The translations under genes and the position numbers were made by a program. From Empedobacter stercoris (GTDB lineage Bacteria; Bacteroidota; Bacteroidia; Flavobacteriales; Weeksellaceae): a stretch of 64,000 nucleotides of DNA. How positions within the stretch are numbered: position 1 is the first letter of the stretch; each line of letters starts with the position of its first letter. The notes under the pieces are model-generated. The model worked only from the letters and a program-made list of their open reading frames with translations, was not told the DNA's origin and searched no databases. Below, one piece after another: positions 9,456 to 18,161 of the stretch. Location of the stretch: assembly GCF_965137335.1 (NCBI RefSeq), contig NZ_CBCRZD010000001.1. One strand, given 5' to 3'.

Positions 9456-10395
9456 TTAATATTTCAAATATTGTTTAACATCTTCTGCCAATTTTTTTGT
9501 AAAAATATTTGCTCCTTTTGCATTTAAATGATTAGAATTATAAAATAGATTTTTTTGATAGTTCATCGAATCATTTGAATAATCAATAAAAGGAATATTA
9601 TATTTTTCTGATATAGATTTATATAACTTTATAACTTCATTTCGATTAATTTGACTTTCTATCTGAGCTATATATTCTGGTGAATTTATTAAAATCACAT
9701 TTGTATTCAATTTTTGCAAATCCTCTATTATTAGAAATAACTCTTGTTTTCTCAAAGAATCAACTTCTATAAAATTAGGTTTATACAATCTCTCCTTCCA
9801 AGAATAATTCATTCCTCTAAAACCTTTCACTCTACCGTTATTATGATAATTTGAATAAAAATAAATTTTATAAAGCTCTTTTAATACATCAACTTTTTGA
9901 TATTTAAATTTTCTATATCTTACCATTGGAAAATACAAATCAAAATAATTAAATTCTAACTCCTTTCCGACAATATCATATATACTTTTTCGATATAACA
10001 TCAATGGAATAAATTGTTCTGGATTAAAGACTCTTGCTTTTTCAAGAGAAGTAATGTCTAAATTAATAATTACATTTTTAGGATGACTTCCAATGCTAAT
10101 AAGTTCATCATGCCTAAATTTTTGTAATTCTATCTTTTGACCATTAAATCCTAAATTATAGGAATTAACACTTAATTTTTCATCTAAAATTTGAGGATTG
10201 ATATGAACACAACTTCTAGAAGATCCATATATAAGTAAATCTTCCGAAATATTTTTGTTATATATCGTTCCATACTTCTAATTCACCTTCAAATAAATTA
10301 CTTTTCAATAAAGATCTAGAAATAAATACATCAATTCCTAAAGCAATTAGATATAGACCTATTAGTCCAATAAAAAATCTTTTAACCCATTTCAT
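9456..10395 (-). pseudogene. SGNH-like paralogue, frameshifted
   Basis: This is a second copy of the neighbouring SGNH-like family. The ATG at 10395 opens a reading frame (MKWVKRFFIGLIGLYLIALG, then LFEGELEVWNDI) that stops at a TAA near 10260. The protein continues in another frame with NKNISEDLLIYGSSRSCVHI and INPQILDEKLSVNSYNLGFN, and runs to the stop at 9456 with FYNSNHLNAKGANIFTKKLA. The break lies in an ATATATA run; adding one AT unit would restore WNDIYNKNIS, which aligns with the intact copy. Both active-site blocks survive in the downstream frame. The ATG shares its A with the stop of the upstream acetyltransferase gene (TAATG). It could be a decayed gene, a slippage-switched gene or a sequencing error. 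Confidence 0.75.
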
Positions 10396-10847
10396 TATTT
10401 TCTTAACATTTCGATATGCGGAATATCGTCTTCTAAATACGCTTCCGAAACTTGTTTGAAGCCAAAAGTTGAATAAAATTCTTTCAAATAAGATTGTGCA
10501 GAAATACGAATTGAAGATGTTTTAAATTGATTTTCGATTACTTGAACAGAATTTTTCATCAATTGTTTTCCCAATCCATATCGACGAAACTTTTGATTCG
10601 ATATCACACGTCCAATCGACGGTTCATTTTCGTATGAAATTCCTTTCGGAACAATTCTCGAATATGCCGCAACTTCATCTCCTATCGTTGCCCAAAGATG
10701 CCCACAAACCAAATCTTTGTCATCGCAATCTTGGTAAATACAATCTTGTTCGATCACAAAAACGTCGTTTCGTAATTGAATTATTTTATACAGTTCTTTT
10801 GAAGTTAATTCTTCAAAAGATTTAAAATGCCAAATAATTTCATCCAT
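10395..10847 (-). CDS. GNAT family N-acetyltransferase, ElaA-like
   Basis: A 150-residue cytosolic protein that matches ElaA: ELYKIIQLRNDVFVIEQDCIYQDCDDKD near the start, GHLWATIGDEVAAYSRIVP, then the acetyl-CoA loop GRVISNQKFRRYGLGKQLM and the end motif YLKEFYSTFGFKQVSEAYLEDDIPHIEM. The acceptor substrate of ElaA proteins is not established. It starts 2 bp after the upstream dehydrogenase stop, and its own stop overlaps the start of the SGNH-like pseudogene, so SDR, acetyltransferase and the SGNH pair probably form one transcript. Confidence 0.88.
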   Translation of the reverse strand: MDEIIWHFKSFEELTSKELYKIIQLRNDVFVIEQDCIYQDCDDKDLVCGHLWATIGDEVAAYSRIVPKGISYENEPSIGRVISNQKFRRYGLGKQLMKNSVQVIENQFKTSSIRISAQSYLKEFYSTFGFKQVSEAYLEDDIPHIEMLRK

Positions 10848-10849
10848 CC

Positions 10850-11650
10850 TTAATCTAATTTTGAATATTTTGCGATAATATTTTCGAACATTTTTTGAGG
10901 CAAAATATTTTTCAACGTAACCGAAAATTTTTGCATCGATTTCCCAATATAATAATGTGGTTTCAAATTCTTTTGAGCCATAATATTTTCAATAATTGGA
11001 ATCAAATCTTCTGTTGGTGTGCCATCTTGTACTTCGTGATCAATATCTGCAACCATCGCATCATATCTTTTTTGATAAAATCTTGATACAAATGTTTTGA
11101 CACGACTTTCAGCAATATTGGTTTTGATATCACCAAAATTTAGTGTTGTAATTTCTACTCCAGTATGACGATTTTCTAAACGAGCTGATTCTATCAATCG
11201 ATCAATCATCGCTTTTGAAGCTGAATAATAACCTCTAAAAGGCAATCCATTGTTACTCGCAATCGATGATACATTCAGAATGTAACCACTTTTTTGATCG
11301 CGCATAATTGGCAAAACTTCTTGCATCGTATAAATTGGTCCATAGACATTTACAGCCAACAATTTTTCGATATCCGCTTTCGAAGCATCTTCCACAGCAC
11401 CTAACATTCCAATTCCTGCATTGTTAATCAATACATCAATGTGATGATTTGTTTCCAAATAAATCTGCTGAAAACTACGTTTTACATTTTCTTTATCGGT
11501 TACATCTGTTGCAATGTGCTTGAATTTTTCTTGACCTTTAGCCGTTCTTGATAAACCATAAACTTGATGACCTTTATCGTGAAAATAATTGGCCAAAGTC
11601 AATCCCACACCCGAAGAAGAGCCCGTAATTACAATAACTTTTGATTGCAT
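10850..11650 (-). CDS. Short-chain dehydrogenase/reductase (SDR)
   Basis: A 266-residue classical SDR. It has the Rossmann dinucleotide motif TGSSSGVG at residues 9-16, NNAG in the central sheet, a catalytic Ser in ILNVSSIAS and the YxxxK pair in YYSASK. The Arg after the first strand region (SRTAKG) favours NADP(H), which is an inference. Substrate unknown. It heads the minus-strand unit 11650-8517. A -7-like box TAGTTTTG on the minus strand (11670-11677) lies just upstream of the ATG. Confidence 0.9.
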   Translation of the reverse strand: MQSKVIVITGSSSGVGLTLANYFHDKGHQVYGLSRTAKGQEKFKHIATDVTDKENVKRSFQQIYLETNHHIDVLINNAGIGMLGAVEDASKADIEKLLAVNVYGPIYTMQEVLPIMRDQKSGYILNVSSIASNNGLPFRGYYSASKAMIDRLIESARLENRHTGVEITTLNFGDIKTNIAESRVKTFVSRFYQKRYDAMVADIDHEVQDGTPTEDLIPIIENIMAQKNLKPHYYIGKSMQKFSVTLKNILPQKMFENIIAKYSKLD

Positions 11651-11713
11651 GATTCGATTAATTTAACCGCAAAACTACATAATATCAACTAAATATTTGT
11701 AGATAAATAATTT

Positions 11714-11746
11714 TTTGAAGGATTAATAGAAGATTCTCTAAATTTG
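11714..11746 (+). promoter_or_regulatory. Probable promoter of the flippase-like gene
   Basis: TTTG at 11714-11717 and a perfect TAAATTTG at 11739-11746, 21 bp apart, fit the Bacteroidota consensus. They lie 25 bp before the TTG start at 11772. Confidence 0.6.
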
Positions 11747-11771
11747 TACGTCAATTTTCAAAAGAATTCAA

Positions 11772-12665
11772 TTGAATCCGAAAACTAAAAAATACATCAT
11801 TACAGGAATTAAACTTACAATTAGTATTGCTTTAATCTATTATATATTTTTTGTGAAACTACATATCTTCGATATTTTTAGCCATTACAAAAATGCCAAT
11901 TGGATTTATATTTTTATTGCCGTAATTCTGTACGTTATTTCACAAGCCTTATCTGTCTTTCGATTAGATTATTATTTTCGAGATATCCATCTTGATTTAT
12001 CTTATAAATCAAATGCACGCTTGTATTTCTTAGGAATGTTTTACAACACTTTTGTTCCGGGTGGAATTGGCGGCGATGCGTACAAAGTTTATGTTTTAAA
12101 TAAAAATTATAAAATCAGTTTAAAGAAAATTTCTCAAGCTGTTTTTCTCGATAAAATTATTGGACTTTCAGCAATGTTGCTCATTATTGTATTTTTAGTT
12201 TTCTTATCTAATATAACAGATTATCCATGGATACAATATGGTTCTTTAGCCATTTCTCTGATTGGTTTTATTACTGTTCCTTTTATTTTAGGTTTAATTT
12301 TCCCTATCCATAAACGTACTTTTTACAACTCGATGATTTATTCTATTGTTTTACAACTGATACAAGTTGGTATGTTGTATTTTGTTTTGGAAGGATTGAA
12401 TATTCATCCCGAGAATTTCAGTATTTATTTATTGATTTTTTTAATATCAGGAATTTTATCGATTATTTCGTTTAGTGGTTTCGGAATTAGAGAAGCAGTG
12501 TTTATGTATGCAGCTCAGCGATTTCATTTCGATGAAACTTTAGCAACAAGTGCAGCATTTATTTTCTCTATTATCACCATTTCAATTTCATTTATTGGGA
12601 TTATTTACTTGTTTAAAGGAGTCAAAATAGAGGAGAAAAAGAAAAAGACGAAAATTTCTTTTTAA
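11772..12665 (+). CDS. Lysylphosphatidylglycerol synthase-like transmembrane protein (UPF0104)
   Basis: A 297-residue integral membrane protein with about eight helices. It has the family signature FLGMFYNTFVPGGIGGDAYKVYVL and the conserved C-terminal SFSGFGIREAVF. This domain corresponds to the flippase part of MprF-type LPG synthases; stand-alone members are often found with glycolipid or polyprenyl genes, but none is adjacent here, so no lipid is assigned. Translation must start at TTG 11772, since no ATG lies upstream in frame and the first internal Met is beyond conserved sequence. The C-terminus is very Lys-rich. Confidence 0.85.
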   Translation: MNPKTKKYIITGIKLTISIALIYYIFFVKLHIFDIFSHYKNANWIYIFIAVILYVISQALSVFRLDYYFRDIHLDLSYKSNARLYFLGMFYNTFVPGGIGGDAYKVYVLNKNYKISLKKISQAVFLDKIIGLSAMLLIIVFLVFLSNITDYPWIQYGSLAISLIGFITVPFILGLIFPIHKRTFYNSMIYSIVLQLIQVGMLYFVLEGLNIHPENFSIYLLIFLISGILSIISFSGFGIREAVFMYAAQRFHFDETLATSAAFIFSIITISISFIGIIYLFKGVKIEEKKKKTKISF

Positions 12666-12744
12666 AATCTTAAAATTATTTATTTGAAATGAAAAGAGTT
12701 ATGATAAAAGTGTGAATTTTATTTTAAATTTTTCATTTTAACTA

Positions 12745-12775
12745 TTTGGATTATTCAAAAACAGCCCTATATTTG
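12745..12775 (+). promoter_or_regulatory. Promoter of the tRNA-Val pair
   Basis: TTTG at 12745-12748 and TATATTTG at 12768-12775 are 19 bp apart, a perfect match to the TTTG / TAnnTTTG pattern. They end 15 bp before the first tRNA. Confidence 0.75.
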
Positions 12776-12790
12776 CAATCCAATTACGAA

Positions 12791-12865
12791 GGTCTCTTAG
12801 CTCAGCTGGTTCAGAGCACCTGCCTTACAAGCAGGGGGTCACTGGTTCGAATCCAGTAGGGACCA
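12791..12865 (+). tRNA. tRNA-Val (anticodon TAC)
   Basis: A 75-nt cloverleaf. Acceptor arm GGTCTCT pairs with AGGGACC, the D arm is AGCTCAGCTGGTTCAGAGC-like, the anticodon loop in CTGCCTTACAAGCAG gives TAC, and the T arm holds GGTTCGAATCC. The discriminator is A and CCA is not encoded. Confidence 0.97.
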
Positions 12866-12915
12866 CTTTTTAGACAATAAGAAGTCTATTCGAAAAAAAT
12901 CTTAAATGAACCTTA

Positions 12916-12990
12916 GGTCTCTTAGCTCAGCTGGTTCAGAGCACCTGCCTTACAAGCAGGGGGTCACTGGTTCGAATCCAGTAGGGACCA
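12916..12990 (+). tRNA. tRNA-Val (anticodon TAC), second identical copy
   Basis: It is identical base for base to the copy at 12791 and separated from it by a 50-bp spacer, so the two are probably one transcript. A strong terminator follows at once. Confidence 0.97.
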
Positions 12991-12991
12991 C

Positions 12992-13029
12992 AAAAAAACT
13001 CCTTTCAAGCATTTGAAAGGAGTTTTTTT
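12992..13029 (+). terminator. Terminator of the tRNA-Val transcript
   Basis: A perfect stem (ACTCCTTTCAA / TTGAAAGGAGT) is flanked by an A-run and a T-run directly after the second tRNA. Confidence 0.85.
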
Positions 13030-13158
13030 ATGTTATTTTTTATTGAATAATGATTTATAAGGAATTAGAAATAAGATTAAAATTAGAACAGAAAAAACAA
13101 CTCCTTTTTTACTATGTTCGAAAGAATGATAATCTATAAATTCATCGTTTTTATCTGA

Positions 13159-13425
13159 TTAATATAATTCATATTTATCTCCAATATTCATATTTATACA
13201 TGGTTCACTTAATATTTTAGTATTATAATTTTTATCATTATATAAAAATGTAATTGAATAAGCTCCATTACCTACACCACAGTTCATTTCTGATACAGTT
13301 ATTTCTTTCTTGTTTTTATCATTTATCACTAAATCATTTACCCTTAAGGTATAAATTTCATAAAACGAGAAAATAAACAATACAAAAGCTATTAAAAGTT
13401 GATTTTTAAAATAAAATTTATTCAT
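13159..13425 (-). CDS. Small membrane-anchored protein, possibly truncated by an in-frame stop
   Basis: An 88-residue protein with one N-terminal hydrophobic segment (residues 9-24) and an extracytoplasmic domain holding two cysteines. I do not recognise the family. After the stop TAA at 13159-13161, the same frame continues without another stop for 41 codons to a TAA at 13033-13035. It encodes SDKNDEFIDYHSFEHSKKG and a second hydrophobic helix, VVFSVLILILFLIPY. A helix-domain-helix protein of about 130 residues, resembling DUF3592-type layouts, may therefore have been interrupted by one nonsense change. Both readings are plausible. Confidence 0.55.
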   Translation of the reverse strand: MNKFYFKNQLLIAFVLFIFSFYEIYTLRVNDLVINDKNKKEITVSEMNCGVGNGAYSITFLYNDKNYNTKILSEPCINMNIGDKYELY

Positions 13426-13462
13426 CTATTTAATTATAAATGCCATCGAATACAAACATAAA

Positions 13463-13492
13463 AAATCCTCGATAATTAATTATCGAGGATTT
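13463..13492 (-). terminator. Terminator after lspA
   Basis: A perfect palindrome (AAATCCTCGATAATT and its complement) of 15 bp per arm, with A/T-runs, lies just past the lspA stop at 13499. Confidence 0.8.
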
Positions 13493-13498
13493 ATCTTT

Positions 13499-14143
13499 TT
13501 AAAATCTTAATCTTACACCATTATCGGTTGTAAAGGCTTTTTTACGGAAAAGGAATAAACTAAGTCCTCCTATAAAAATAGCCGAATCTGCGATATTAAA
13601 TACAGGCTGAAAGAACTTATAATGTTGTCCACCTATAATTGGTATCCAAGTAGGCCAATCGAACTCTACAATTGGAAAATAAAGCATGTCTACGACACAA
13701 CCAGTAAACCATCCAGAATAACCAGCAAAGTTTGCTTGAGCAATTCCTTGATAACCTACCCAGTCTTGAAACATATCATTGTATGTCGTTCCTTTATCGA
13801 AAATAACACCATAAAAAATTCCGTCAATTACATTCCCAATTGCACCTGCCAAAACAAGCGCAATCGGAATGATAAAGAAATTATTATTTAGTTTTTTCGC
13901 CCATGCATTAATATAGTAGATAATCATACCGATTAGCACAATACGTAGAAGTGATAAAAGGATTTTGCCTGTTTCTCCTCCGAAATGCATCCCATAGGCC
14001 ATTCCTGGATTTTCTACAAATGCTATTTTAAACCAACCCAAAACATCTACATCTTCACCTAAAAAAAAGTGTGTTTTAACGTAAAATTTCGAGATTTGGT
14101 CAATGATTAAAACCAAAATGGTAATGAGTACTACTTTTTTCAA
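13499..14143 (-). CDS. lspA: Lipoprotein signal peptidase (signal peptidase II)
   Basis: LspA cleaves the signal peptide of prolipoproteins in the inner membrane. The 214-residue protein has four hydrophobic helices and the two catalytic aspartates in AIGNVIDGIF (D107) and VFNIADSAIF (D186). It is longer than the E. coli enzyme because of an extra loop around residues 110-155, as is usual in Flavobacteriia. It follows the DksA-like gene by 9 bp in the conserved order ileS - dksA-like - lspA. Confidence 0.95.
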   Translation of the reverse strand: MKKVVLITILVLIIDQISKFYVKTHFFLGEDVDVLGWFKIAFVENPGMAYGMHFGGETGKILLSLLRIVLIGMIIYYINAWAKKLNNNFFIIPIALVLAGAIGNVIDGIFYGVIFDKGTTYNDMFQDWVGYQGIAQANFAGYSGWFTGCVVDMLYFPIVEFDWPTWIPIIGGQHYKFFQPVFNIADSAIFIGGLSLFLFRKKAFTTDNGVRLRF

Positions 14144-14152
14144 AACTCTGTA

Positions 14153-14539
14153 TTAACGTTGCATATTCTTAGCTTCGATGCTTAATGTAGCATGCGGAAC
14201 TAATTTCAAACGATCTTTATTAATTAATTTTCCTGTTACACGGCAAATACCGTATGTTTTGTTCGAAATACGTAACAATGCATTTTTTAGGTCACGAATA
14301 AATTTATCTTGACGTGCTGCTAATTGTGCATTTTGTTCTTTCGACATTGTTTCAGAACCTTCCTCAAACGCTTTGAAAGTTGGAGACGTATCGTCTGTAC
14401 CGTTGTTACTATCGTTTGTGTAAGCTTCTTTCAATAATTCATAATCTTTTATCGCTTGATCTAATTTCTCTTGAATTATTGCTCTAAACTCTTCCAATTC
14501 TGCGTCAGAGTATCTTACTTTTTCATCTGTTGTTGCCAT
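14153..14539 (-). CDS. TraR/DksA-family zinc-finger-like regulator
   Basis: A 128-residue protein with a coiled-coil N-terminal half (DAELEEFRAIIQEKLDQAIKDYELLKEAY) and a C-terminal DksA-type finger region, YGICRVTGKLINKDRLKLVPHATLSIEAK. Only one of the four classical zinc cysteines remains, so zinc binding is doubtful. The family acts in the RNA polymerase secondary channel; that role here is inferred. I chose the ATG at 14539 (MATTDEKVRYS), 4 bp after the ileS stop, over the upstream ATG that would overlap ileS. Confidence 0.85.
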   Translation of the reverse strand: MATTDEKVRYSDAELEEFRAIIQEKLDQAIKDYELLKEAYTNDSNNGTDDTSPTFKAFEEGSETMSKEQNAQLAARQDKFIRDLKNALLRISNKTYGICRVTGKLINKDRLKLVPHATLSIEAKNMQR

Positions 14540-14543
14540 ACGC

Positions 14544-17500
14544 TTACAATTTAGTAATCGCAATTTGCGTTATCAAGCCATTAATTTCAACCTCTGCCCC
14601 ATTCGCAACTTCATCTTGTAACACAAGATCGTTTGCTAATGTCTCAGAACAAATGTAATCTTTGTTTTGCTCGACAGCATTTACGATTGATTCATCATTT
14701 TTTAAATTAAGTATAATTTTGTCGGTTACTTCTAATCCGGTTTCTTTACGTAGATTCTGAATTCTATTTACCAATTCACGGGCAACACCTTCATTAATTA
14801 ACTCTTCAGTTAATTGTAAATCAAGCGCCACCGTTAGAATAGCATTAGAAGCAACAGTCCATCCTGGGATGTCTTTTGTTGCGATTTCAAAATCTTCTAC
14901 ATCTAAAGTTAATGTTTTGTTATCAATTAACAAATCAATTTGTCCAGATTGCTCTAATTTAACAATTTGTTCATTCGTGATTTGCGCTGTAGCAGCGGAA
15001 ATAGCTTTCATTTCTTTTCCATATTTCGGCCCTAAAGTCTTGAAATTAGGTTTGATAGATTTCACTAAAAGATTTGAAGCTTCTTCGTTTGTTAATAATT
15101 GAATTTCTTTAACATTAACTTCTTGTTTTAATAATTCAGATACAGCTTCTAAATTTGCTTTCATTGTATCATTCAACACAGGAATCATTACTTTTTGTAA
15201 TGGCTGACGTACTTTGTTATCACTCAATTTACGAAGCGATAAAATCATACTTGTCGCTGTTTGTGCTAAATGTGTTTGTTCTTCTAATTGAGATTTAATC
15301 AATGACTCATCTACAACTGGGAAATCTGCTAAGTGAACAGATTCTGCTGCATTCTTAGCTGTTGCTGCATTAAGATCTTTGTATAAACGATCCATAAAGA
15401 ACGGAGCAATTGGTGAACCTAATATAGAAATTGTTTCTAAAACAGTATACAATGTTTGATATGCTGCTACTTTATCTTTTGAGTAATCACCTCTCCAGAA
15501 ACGTCTTCTTGATAAACGAACGTGCCAATTTGATAAATTATCAATAACAAATTCTTGGATTGCACGAGCTGCTTTCGTTGGTTCATAATCCGATAAAAAG
15601 CCATCAACTTTCTTCGTTAAGGTATTCAATTCAGAAATAATCCATTGGTCTAATTCAGCTCTTTCATTTACTGGTATTTCTTCTTCAGCGAAAGTAAATC
15701 CATCAACATTCGCATATAAAGCGAAAAATGAATACGTATTGTATAATGTTCCGAAGAATTTACGACGAACTTCATCAACACCAGCTAAATCAAATTTCAA
15801 ATTTTCCCATGGCTGTGCATTTGCAATCATGTACCAACGCGTTGCATCAGGACCGTATGTTGCCAATGTATCAAATGGATCTACTGCGTTACCCAAGCGT
15901 TTTGACATTTTTTGACCATTCTTGTCTAATACCAATCCATTTGACATCACATTTTTGTATGCCTTCGAATCGAAAACCAATGTTCCAATTGCGTGTAATG
16001 TATAAAACCAACCACGAGTTTGGTCTACACCTTCTGCAATAAAATCGGCAGGATACATTGTTCCATTATCAATCAATTCTCTATTTTCGAATGGATAGTG
16101 CACTTGCGCATAAGGCATTGCTCCAGAATCAAACCATACATCAATTAAATCAGCTTCACGTTTCATTGGTTTTCCTGAAGCTGAAACTAATGTTATTTCA
16201 TCTACTACATTTTTGTGTAAGTCGATTAAATCATAGTTTTCTTCTGCCATGTTTCCAATTTCGAAATTTTTGAAAGGATTCGATTGTTGAACACCTGCTG
16301 CAATTGATTTTTCAATCTCAGTAATCAATTCTTCAACAGAACCGATAACAGTTACTTCGTCCCCATCTTCTGTTCTCCAAATTGGTAATGGAATTCCCCA
16401 ATAACGAGAACGAGACAAGTTCCAATCATTGGCATTTTCTAACCAATTTCCGAAACGACCTTCTCCTGTTGCTTTTGGTTTCCAATTGATTTCTTTATTC
16501 AATTCAACCATACGGTCTTTAACGTCCGTTACTTTGATGAACCAAGAGTCTAATGGATAATATAAAATTGGTTTGTCTGTTCTCCAACAATGTGGGTAAC
16601 TGTGTTTATATTTTTCTACTTTGAACGCTTTGTTTTGCTCTTTCAATAAAATCGCGATTTCTACATCAACCGATTTTTCTGGCGCAGCTCCATCGTCATA
16701 GTATTCATTTTTGACATATTTACCTCCGTAACCTTCTGGTAATTCAGCTACAAAACGACCTTGTAAATCAACTAAAGGAACAGCATTACCATGGTTATCC
16801 AATACTAACATTGGTGGAACACCTGCATCTTTTGCTACTTTAGCATCATCTGCTCCAAAAGTAGGCGCAGTATGAACGATACCTGTACCATCTTCAGTAG
16901 TTACGAAATCTCCTGGAATAACTTGAAATGCATTTTCTGCATCTTCGTAAGGTAACGCCCAAGGCAATAATTGCTCATAGCGTGTTCCTACTAAATCAGC
17001 TCCTTTGTATTCACCAACAATTCTATAAGGAATTGTTTTATTCCCAGCAGCATAAACTTTGAAATCTTCTTCTGTTTCTGCTAAGAAATATGGTTTTCCA
17101 AATTGTTTTGACACCAATGGTTTTCCTAAAATTACACGAATTGGCTCGAATGTATATTGATTGAATGTTTCAACCACTACATAATCTATTTTTGGACCAA
17201 CAGTCAATGCTGTATTCGAAGGTAAGGTCCAAGGAGTTGTTGTCCAAGCTAAGAAATATACATCTCCATCAAAATCATTGAATAAATCTGTTGAGTCTTT
17301 CTTTACTTTAAATTGAGCAACAATTGTTGTATCTGTTACGTCTTGATATGTTCCTGGTTGATTTAACTCGTGCGAAGACAAACCTGTACCAGCTTTAGGA
17401 GAATATGGTTGAATGGTATAACCTTTGTACAACAAATCTTTGTTGTAAATTTGTTTTAACAACCACCAAACAGACTCCATATATTTTGGTTTGTATGTGA

Positions 17501-17951
17501 TGTATGGATCTTCCATATCCACCCAATAACCCATTTTTTCAGTCAAATCATTCCACAAATCAGTGTAACGCATTACTGTACGTTTACATGCTTCGTTATA
17601 TTCTTCAACTGTAATTTTAGTTCCGATATCTTCTTTCGTGATTCCTAATTCTTTTTCAGTTCCCAATTCTACTGGTAAACCGTGTGTATCCCAACCTGCT
17701 TTACGGAAAACTTGTTTTCCTTTTAACGTTTGGTAACGACAAAATATATCTTTGATAGAACGTGCTAATACGTGGTGAATTCCTGGCTTTCCGTTTGCAG
17801 AAGGAGGACCTTCATAAAACACAAAAGATGGATTTCCATCACGTGTAGAAATACTTTTTTCAAAAACATTATTTTGTTTCCAATCTTCTAACGTTTCTTT
17901 TGAGACTTGTACCAAGTCTAAGTGCTTATATTCTCTAAACTTTTTTGCCAT
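14544..17951 (-). CDS. ileS: Isoleucyl-tRNA synthetase
   Basis: This enzyme charges tRNA-Ile. The 1135-residue protein carries the class I HIGH-type motif GPPSANGKPGIHHVLARS near residues 48-65, the editing domain with TPWTLPSNTALTVGP, WFDSGAMPYAQ, and the KMSKR loop in NGQKMSKRLGNAVDPF. A C-terminal anticodon-binding extension follows. Length fits the eukaryote-like IleS2 class common in Bacteroidota. It is the first gene of the unit with the DksA-like gene and lspA. Confidence 0.97.
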   Translation of the reverse strand: MAKKFREYKHLDLVQVSKETLEDWKQNNVFEKSISTRDGNPSFVFYEGPPSANGKPGIHHVLARSIKDIFCRYQTLKGKQVFRKAGWDTHGLPVELGTEKELGITKEDIGTKITVEEYNEACKRTVMRYTDLWNDLTEKMGYWVDMEDPYITYKPKYMESVWWLLKQIYNKDLLYKGYTIQPYSPKAGTGLSSHELNQPGTYQDVTDTTIVAQFKVKKDSTDLFNDFDGDVYFLAWTTTPWTLPSNTALTVGPKIDYVVVETFNQYTFEPIRVILGKPLVSKQFGKPYFLAETEEDFKVYAAGNKTIPYRIVGEYKGADLVGTRYEQLLPWALPYEDAENAFQVIPGDFVTTEDGTGIVHTAPTFGADDAKVAKDAGVPPMLVLDNHGNAVPLVDLQGRFVAELPEGYGGKYVKNEYYDDGAAPEKSVDVEIAILLKEQNKAFKVEKYKHSYPHCWRTDKPILYYPLDSWFIKVTDVKDRMVELNKEINWKPKATGEGRFGNWLENANDWNLSRSRYWGIPLPIWRTEDGDEVTVIGSVEELITEIEKSIAAGVQQSNPFKNFEIGNMAEENYDLIDLHKNVVDEITLVSASGKPMKREADLIDVWFDSGAMPYAQVHYPFENRELIDNGTMYPADFIAEGVDQTRGWFYTLHAIGTLVFDSKAYKNVMSNGLVLDKNGQKMSKRLGNAVDPFDTLATYGPDATRWYMIANAQPWENLKFDLAGVDEVRRKFFGTLYNTYSFFALYANVDGFTFAEEEIPVNERAELDQWIISELNTLTKKVDGFLSDYEPTKAARAIQEFVIDNLSNWHVRLSRRRFWRGDYSKDKVAAYQTLYTVLETISILGSPIAPFFMDRLYKDLNAATAKNAAESVHLADFPVVDESLIKSQLEEQTHLAQTATSMILSLRKLSDNKVRQPLQKVMIPVLNDTMKANLEAVSELLKQEVNVKEIQLLTNEEASNLLVKSIKPNFKTLGPKYGKEMKAISAATAQITNEQIVKLEQSGQIDLLIDNKTLTLDVEDFEIATKDIPGWTVASNAILTVALDLQLTEELINEGVARELVNRIQNLRKETGLEVTDKIILNLKNDESIVNAVEQNKDYICSETLANDLVLQDEVANGAEVEINGLITQIAITKL

Positions 17952-18161
17952 CGAATTCTTTGTTATTTCTTCTAAATCAAGGAGTGCGAATATAAGAAAT
18001 TTTTACATATTTTATTGTTATAGAAACGAAAATCATATTAAATATTGCTTAAATTTATCCCATTATTAGAGTTTTAACCTATTTTAATTCAAAATATATT
18101 TTTTTAAAATTTACACCTTTCAAATCAATCATTTAACAATAAAGCAACATACAATTTTCTT

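Noticed and set aside
8128..11650. Insertion sequence or genomic island around the SGNH genes
   Set aside because: No transposase, integrase or terminal inverted repeats were seen; the G-rich repeat alone does not show transfer.
15728..16273. Plus-strand open frames inside ileS
   Set aside because: They lie antisense to a certain gene, have odd composition (many His, Leu, Gln from reversed codons), no motif and no start context.
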